A stretch of 23,865 nt of DNA, from positions 1-23,865 of the forward strand of contig LRSR01009211.1 in NCBI GenBank assembly GCA_001579985.1. The letters run 5' to 3'. This DNA is from Hypsibius dujardini (taxonomy: Eukaryota; Tardigrada; Eutardigrada; Parachela; Hypsibiidae). Every line of letters begins with the position of its first letter. Within the stretch, counting starts at the first letter, position 1. A program made the position numbers and the translations under genes. The notes beneath the pieces were generated by a model. The model was not told the origin of the DNA. It did not search any database and was given only the letters and a program-made list of their open reading frames with translations. Below, piece by piece: positions 19,324 through 23,865 of the stretch.

Positions 19324-19666
19324 TCCGTTCGTTCATCCGTCCGACTGACTTTTTTGCAGGTAGTTCCTTGTCTATGTGATTTGACAAAAGATTGCCAACT
19401 AATTTGTCAGGCGGAATTCCGCCGAATTAATTGTGTGCTGCCCACGCTAATTAACTCTGAAAGCTCTTGCCTGGATTGTGTGGTTCTTTTAATGGAGGGG
19501 AGATGCTTTATATCATAGATTTAATCTCACTGCACATCGAAAGCCAACTCTGTAATAATTACGTTCAATTAAGAAAATGTCTTGGTGTCCTTCCTTAGTT
19601 TATTTTAATTTCGTAATTTCGTCTATTAAAAAGGAAAATAATCAACCTTGCTATCCGCTAAATCAA

Positions 19667-19681
19667 AGCGCCATCTGTCGG
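19667..19681 (-). promoter_or_regulatory. CTCF-like motif
   Basis: On the minus strand, CCGACAGATGGCGCT matches the remembered 15-bp CTCF consensus at 13 positions, all 11 of the core. Its orientation converges with the plus-strand site at 16963 across the chitin-binding gene. Confidence 0.4.
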
Positions 19682-20205
19682 ACATTTTGGTCATTTTGTT
19701 TGCATTAAAGATGGCTTTCAGCCAAATATAATATATTTAATTTTTATCGGTAGTGGTTTAGTTTATTTGTTGAGTCAAAATTGAATATTAATAAGAGCAG
19801 TTAAATTGAATTATTTAATTAATCTAATAATAACTTCAAAAAACTTTACTTTATGCAAACTCAAAGTGAGAACTGAAATTGATGAAATATGTCATCAATT
19901 AAAGGGTTAGACTGTATCGTACAGTTAGTCAGTCCCAAGTTGTCCTCCGGTTGCACAAAAACAAGTAAGCGCACGCAGTTCCAGTTATGGCAGGCCGATA
20001 GAGTCAATCGGTAACTCACTAGCAAGCTCAATTAAAAGTCAATCAATCAATCAATCAATCAATCGATCGATTGGCCAAAAAACAAATGCAAAAGAAAAGG
20101 ATCAGTATTTCATTCGGACAATTCCCTGTTAAAAGTAGACGCAGCCGATACGTGAAAGCTTGAGGGAATTGTTTTTACACTGTGTTCAAGTGCCTGAACA
20201 CAAGT

Positions 20206-20217
20206 GCTGCCCTCTGG
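20206..20217 (-). promoter_or_regulatory. weaker CTCF-like motif
   Basis: The minus-strand core CCAGAGGGCAGC fits the 11-bp core but poorly matches the three preceding positions (12/15 overall). It is listed for completeness. Confidence 0.2.
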
Positions 20218-20726
20218 ACAAAGTGCTCTGGGAGTTCGTGATTGGTCGGTAGGCGTGGTTTGCCTGACCAGAAGTGTGCAATTAGGGGAGGAGTTTGAGT
20301 TACTTTTCAAGCCGTGAAATGCACGAACCGGAAGGACAATTTGGGACTGACTGTATGCGTGTATGCTGCAGCCTCGGCTGTGTGAATCTGCGAAATTCCA
20401 CGCGCTATCATCTAATGATGTCGCATCCTTTGTCTTGAATCGGCAAAGCCATAAATTATTCGTCAATTAATCCATGTCACGGGATCTTGTGGATCACTCA
20501 TTTGACTAATGAAGCGAAAGATCAGACGTCGCACGTAGTGCGTGGGTGGCTTCCATTAACCCGTTCATCGGCAATTGTTTGACCTCGCCGTTTAGACTCA
20601 TCTGGAACGGGTGATCTCTGGGCGTAAGTTTCACATATGGTCCTCTCCCATACTGTTCTCCGATTCCACAGACATCCCATGCAAGAGACGTAACACGAAC
20701 ACAGGCACAAATTCAAGCCGAGATAC

Positions 20727-20826
20727 GTACACAGACACAGACATAGACATAGACACAGACACAGACACAGACACAGACACAGACACAGACACAGACACAG
20801 ACACAGACACAGACACAGACACAGAC
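20727..20826. repeat. (ACAGAC)n hexanucleotide array
   Basis: About 16 copies with two CATAGA variants near the start; a pure 6-bp period. Open frames through it encode only Thr-Asp or Val-Ser dipeptides. Confidence 0.95.
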
Positions 20827-21444
20827 AGTTAAGCTCTTACAGACAAGGACGAAGGAAGTTATGTATGTATACAGATTGGACTTCAATGCCGAACAGTGCG
20901 TGCGAGACACGTCGGGTGTAAGGCCCTCAAAGTACTCCAAATCCGGCCTCAACCGCAGCAGCGACAAAAGCCTCAACGACCAAAGCAAAGCAAACCTCAT
21001 TTAGGAAGGTTGTTTTCTTAACAGCTTAAAACGGTTGCAACTCTTTCCACTGATATCGATTTAATTTTTAAATCAGTTCCAGTCAGCTTAAGGCCGGATA
21101 CTTCGATCTCGATTCAATACAAAATACTCCAAAACAGACGCGAACTGTGAATTCCAGAATTGCAATGACTAAATACCACGGTTGTGTCATTCAGTCTATG
21201 CCGAATATTCTAATCCGCAGAACCGAGAAATCACCTAATACAAACTAACAGAAGTCAGAAAAAAAGAAGCCGCTGCTAATAATACACAGATAGTAAAAGG
21301 AACGGAAGTCTGAACTCGACAGGACCTCGACAGCTAAAAGACTTTGCCGCAAAATATATGGTTCCTCAGCTGCTTCGAACTGGCAAGATAGGGCAATGGA
21401 AACCTGAAAATAAAAATGAAATAAGTTTTTCGGTTTGAGATAAA
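20827..21444. other. no confident gene; two weak minus-strand exon candidates
   Basis: The segment 21402-21247 (minus) follows a TTTTCAG acceptor and reads VSIALSCQFEAAEEPY, then RQSLLAVEVLSSSDF, to a TAG. It would pair with 21649-21530, with the hexamer array as intron, but there is no family match and the donor is poor. A minus frame at 21000-20830 is similarly weak. Confidence 0.25.
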
Positions 21445-21522
21445 ACAGACACAGACACCACACCGACACAGACACAGACACAGACACAGACACAGACACA
21501 GACACAGACACAGACACAGACA
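21445..21522. repeat. (ACAGAC)n hexanucleotide array
   Basis: Second hexamer array of the same unit and phase as 20727-20826, about 620 bp away. Confidence 0.95.
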
Positions 21523-22127
21523 CTGTCATAACCAGTTTTGCCCTGAACTTTAGATCCTTGGTGAGACCCTTCCTCCTCAAAAATACTTCATCCGCCCTTT
21601 TAACTAACAACAACAATACACGTACGCCTGTTAAGAAAGTACACTTCATCTATTAATAACAAAATCTTCGTTCACCCCTCTCACTTTCGGAATTCTTCCA
21701 GAGGACAAGCCCGACCACAACCAACAACATTCTATGATAATACGACCAAGGCGCGTAAAACGGGAGGGCTCGCCATGGCTACTACTGCAGCAGCTACCGC
21801 GAACGGAACACACCGCACCACTACCGCCGCGTAAAGTGACAGTTTTTGTTTGTGTAATCTTGCTGTGTTTTCTTATTAAATAACGCTGGCCAACTTACCA
21901 TAACAAAAATCCCGGGCACTAACAGCTACGAAAACCTTCGCAAGGCACCTCTTCGCGTTTTCCCGGGGAACGCGGAATATTTAGAAAGAATATAGACACC
22001 GCGCAGCGCCACAAGTCAGTCACAACATTTTTCCAAGCCGACACTTCCAATACATTTCCTCTTCTTCCCCGTTTCATATTATTCCACCCCGCGAAAGTCC
22101 CGAAACAAACGCATTTCACTCTCAGTT
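21523..22127. other. no confident gene
   Basis: A plus-strand ATG in good context (CTCGCCATGG, ATG 21776) opens a 19-codon Ala/Thr frame. A donor-like GTAAAG overlaps its TAA, so it could be a tiny first exon, but no partner exon was found. Confidence 0.3.
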
Positions 22128-22680
22128 CCTTATTTGTCTGTCTGGAAAAACCTGGACCCCAAATCTTGTCTGGGAAACCGCTTAACTACTCATTTGTCTG
22201 TCTGAAAATCTCATGAATATCTCACTTGTCTGGAACTCAACGAGCAGTTGATTTGATTTGTCTGGATAAGGAGAGGAACTGCCTGGATGTCTGCCTGAAA
22301 GGTTGGAAGAATCTACGGCTTCTGCATTTGCCTGTCTGTGTCACTCGGAAGCCATAGTATGACCACGATAATTGAGGATCAATTTATTCATCTGCCTGAA
22401 AAATTTGGCGCTACATCATTTGTCTGTAAACGAGGAGCAGCTGCCTGAAAAACTGCCACACTACCAACATGTCTGCCTGCCAGGTCAGAATCAGCTGTCT
22501 GACTGCCTGAAAGGGCAGACTAAGTTGTCTATCTGCCTGAAAGGGCTTGTCTGTCTGCCTGAAAGTGCAGACTAAGTTGTCTAACTGCCTGAAATCTCCG
22601 AGTCCGTTTTCTGTCTGCGCACTTGTCTGCCTGTGGTCTCGGAAGCGTTCATTTGTCTGTCGAGTGGAAAAACCCTTCAG
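22128..22680. repeat. degenerate interspersed TTGTCTGTCTGCCTGAAA repeat
   Basis: The phrase (T)TGTCTGNCTG followed by GAAA or GGAAA recurs more than a dozen times at irregular 20-60 bp spacing. Around 22490-22600 the unit CTGCCTGAAAGGGCAGACTA repeats every 30-60 bp. It lies in the intron after the exon at 23246-22702 if that gene continues leftward. Confidence 0.7.
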
Positions 22681-22701
22681 TTTATCCATTTAAAAACTTA
22701 C

Positions 22702-23246
22702 CCGTTCGAGGATGCTCCGTAGAACGAACCGGACGAGCCGGAGTACCCGCGACCATACGGCGATACGCCTCCCGTCCCGTAGGGACTATACCCGGCCGTC
22801 GGGTCGCCGCTCATATTCCGCGACGACGCGGATGATCCGGAAGAGCCGTAGAACCCAGTTGTCTGAGAGCCTCCCACACCGCCGCCTTGACTGGACATCG
22901 CTGCTGCGGTGAAACCCGGATACAGGCTCGGGTACATGGGCGCTGAATTGGGACCTCCAGACAAGCCCGTTGCGGAATTACCGGCCGATGTCTGGGGACC
23001 TCCTCCGAGGTAGTAACTCGAGACAGAGGGAATGCCGGAGGAGGAAGTCGGACCGCCGTAGAGGTAGGCGTTGTTCTGCGGCGGTGATGATGACGACGAT
23101 GTGGATTGAATGTTGTTGACTGAAGAGGCGTTTTCCGAGGAGATTGTCCCGTTGACGATCGACGAGGTCGACGCGGAATCAGGCACGGTGACTGCGCCGG
23201 ATGGTTGACTGTTGCGGATGTAGAGCCCGGTCGAATGCATCGTCAT
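22702..23246 (-). CDS. first coding exon of a Ser/Gly/Tyr-rich protein (partial, unrecognised)
   Basis: ATG (23246) to a strong GTAAGT donor (22701) gives 181 codons plus 2 nt. The start reads MTMHSTGLYIRNSQPSGAVT. The rest is low complexity: Ser/Asn-rich, then Gly/Ser/Tyr blocks such as YGTGGVSPYGRGYSGSSGSF. There is no signal peptide or folded domain. Such N-termini are common in transcription factors and RNA-binding proteins and suggest an intrinsically disordered region. I cannot name the family, and no downstream exon was identified between 22700 and the left. The next exon must start in phase 2. Confidence 0.65.
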
Positions 23247-23865
23247 TTTTCTTGCTTTCCAGACAGCTTGAAGATTTCCAGGCAGGCAAGCAAGCAGTGG
23301 CAGACAGACAGCTGGGAGTTGTCTCCGCGGGATGCGGGTATCTTATCGTTTTCAGTTTTCGATAAGACAGGCAGACAAGTCAGTCAGACAGACAGACGAG
23401 GGACAGACAGGCAGGTTACGTCGTCGAGGAGACGGAGGGAGTAAAGTGCTTTCTCGCGCCGGAATCTTAATGCATTTTCACGTCGTCGTCGAGTTAGGAA
23501 GTGGAAGGGTTGGAAGGATCGGTTTTTCCGGATGGGAAATAGGGGAGAAAAACGTTAATTGAAAGAGGGTGGTGGTGGGGGAAATTAGATACGAGACTCC
23601 GACCTCGAAGGGATTGGATGATGTGCGCGACAGTTAAGACGAGGAGAGCGTGTGTGTCTGTGTGACTGTGTTTGGAAAAAGCTGTTGGTGTGATAATATG
23701 CCAGCGAGCAGTAGACGGGGGAAAAGTGTTTGCATTGAACGGGGTATGTGTATTGGATTTGAGAATTGAACGACGAGAAGAGAGGGGGTTTGACAATTGC
23801 AGCAAGTGGCAAGTGTGACGGTGACGGAGACGGACGACCGGCCGCGCGCGCGCGCGAGCGGTTGA
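23247..23865 (-). promoter_or_regulatory. 5' flank of the 23246 gene
   Basis: Contains CAGA/CAGG tetramers just upstream of the ATG, CGTCGTCGTCGAG near 23481, and a (CG)n run at 23842-23857 at the window edge. No TATA box was found. It is GC-rich compared with the intergenic DNA, consistent with a promoter or 5' UTR but not proof. Confidence 0.35.

Larger units (their letters stand above)
19324..20726. other. long AT-rich stretch without a supported gene
   Basis: It contains a (TCAA)n run with ATCGATCGAT at 20038-20072 and two CTCF-like motifs. The largest open frame (20466-20110, minus) has no domain, splice context or coding-like composition. Confidence 0.5.

Noticed and set aside
20110-20466. 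118-codon minus-strand open frame
   Set aside because: No domain, no splice context and amino-acid composition like random translation.
1-23865. tRNA, rRNA, CRISPR, retroviral or transposase genes
   Set aside because: I looked on both strands and saw no convincing candidate. Direct repeats here are microsatellites without the spacer structure of CRISPR.

Overview
This is eukaryotic nuclear DNA from an animal, most likely a compact-genome ecdysozoan. A tardigrade would fit, but the sequence does not prove it. The evidence is: split genes with GT-AG introns mostly 59-350 bp long, a peritrophin-A type chitin-binding gene, an animal WDR54 gene, an ER glucosidase II alpha gene, and a genome heavily seeded with (CTGT/ACAG)n and (ACAGAC)n microsatellites. 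One short run of Ns (10367-10403) lies inside such an array. There are no prokaryotic operons, CRISPR arrays or insertion sequences.

Layout. At 124-400 (+) is the last exon of a gene whose product carries four cysteines and an amidation/dibasic RFGKR motif, so it may be a peptide-hormone precursor. A degenerate minisatellite with a 126-bp unit follows (1025-2040). WDR54 (-) occupies 5114-2314 in four exons. Its 1.6-kb first intron contains a complete two-exon gene on the opposite strand (3439-3890) for a small secreted cystine-knot-like peptide, and also a 41-bp tandem array. At 5286-7100 are a doubtful exon that shares a duplicated splice-site segment with the next gene and a GPCR-like exon (6845-6323, -) with a one-base frameshift at the DRY position. 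A catalase-superfamily-like gene (-, 9404-7790, three exons, 339 aa) follows.

The best-supported gene is the ER glucosidase II alpha subunit (GANAB, -, 15791-10565). I resolved 14 exons with compatible phases, giving 940 codons plus stop, close to the 944 aa of the human protein, and both catalytic aspartates are present. Upstream lie candidate ATF/XBP1-type sites, a perfect hairpin and two CTCF-like motifs. Next come a TATA box and a three-exon chitin-binding protein (+, 17782-18817), then another CTCF-like site and about 3.5 kb of largely gene-free DNA with hexamer repeats. The window ends with the first coding exon (-, 23246-22702) of an unidentified Ser/Gly/Tyr-rich protein.

The genes do not form an obvious functional pathway. 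The clearest window-wide pattern is that tetranucleotide or hexanucleotide repeats sit inside introns in both orientations. Nine of the 21 resolved introns carry such an array, and all nine are 151-350 bp long. The other introns are mostly 59-158 bp. Family assignments rest on remembered family patterns and exon phase consistency; no database search was possible.
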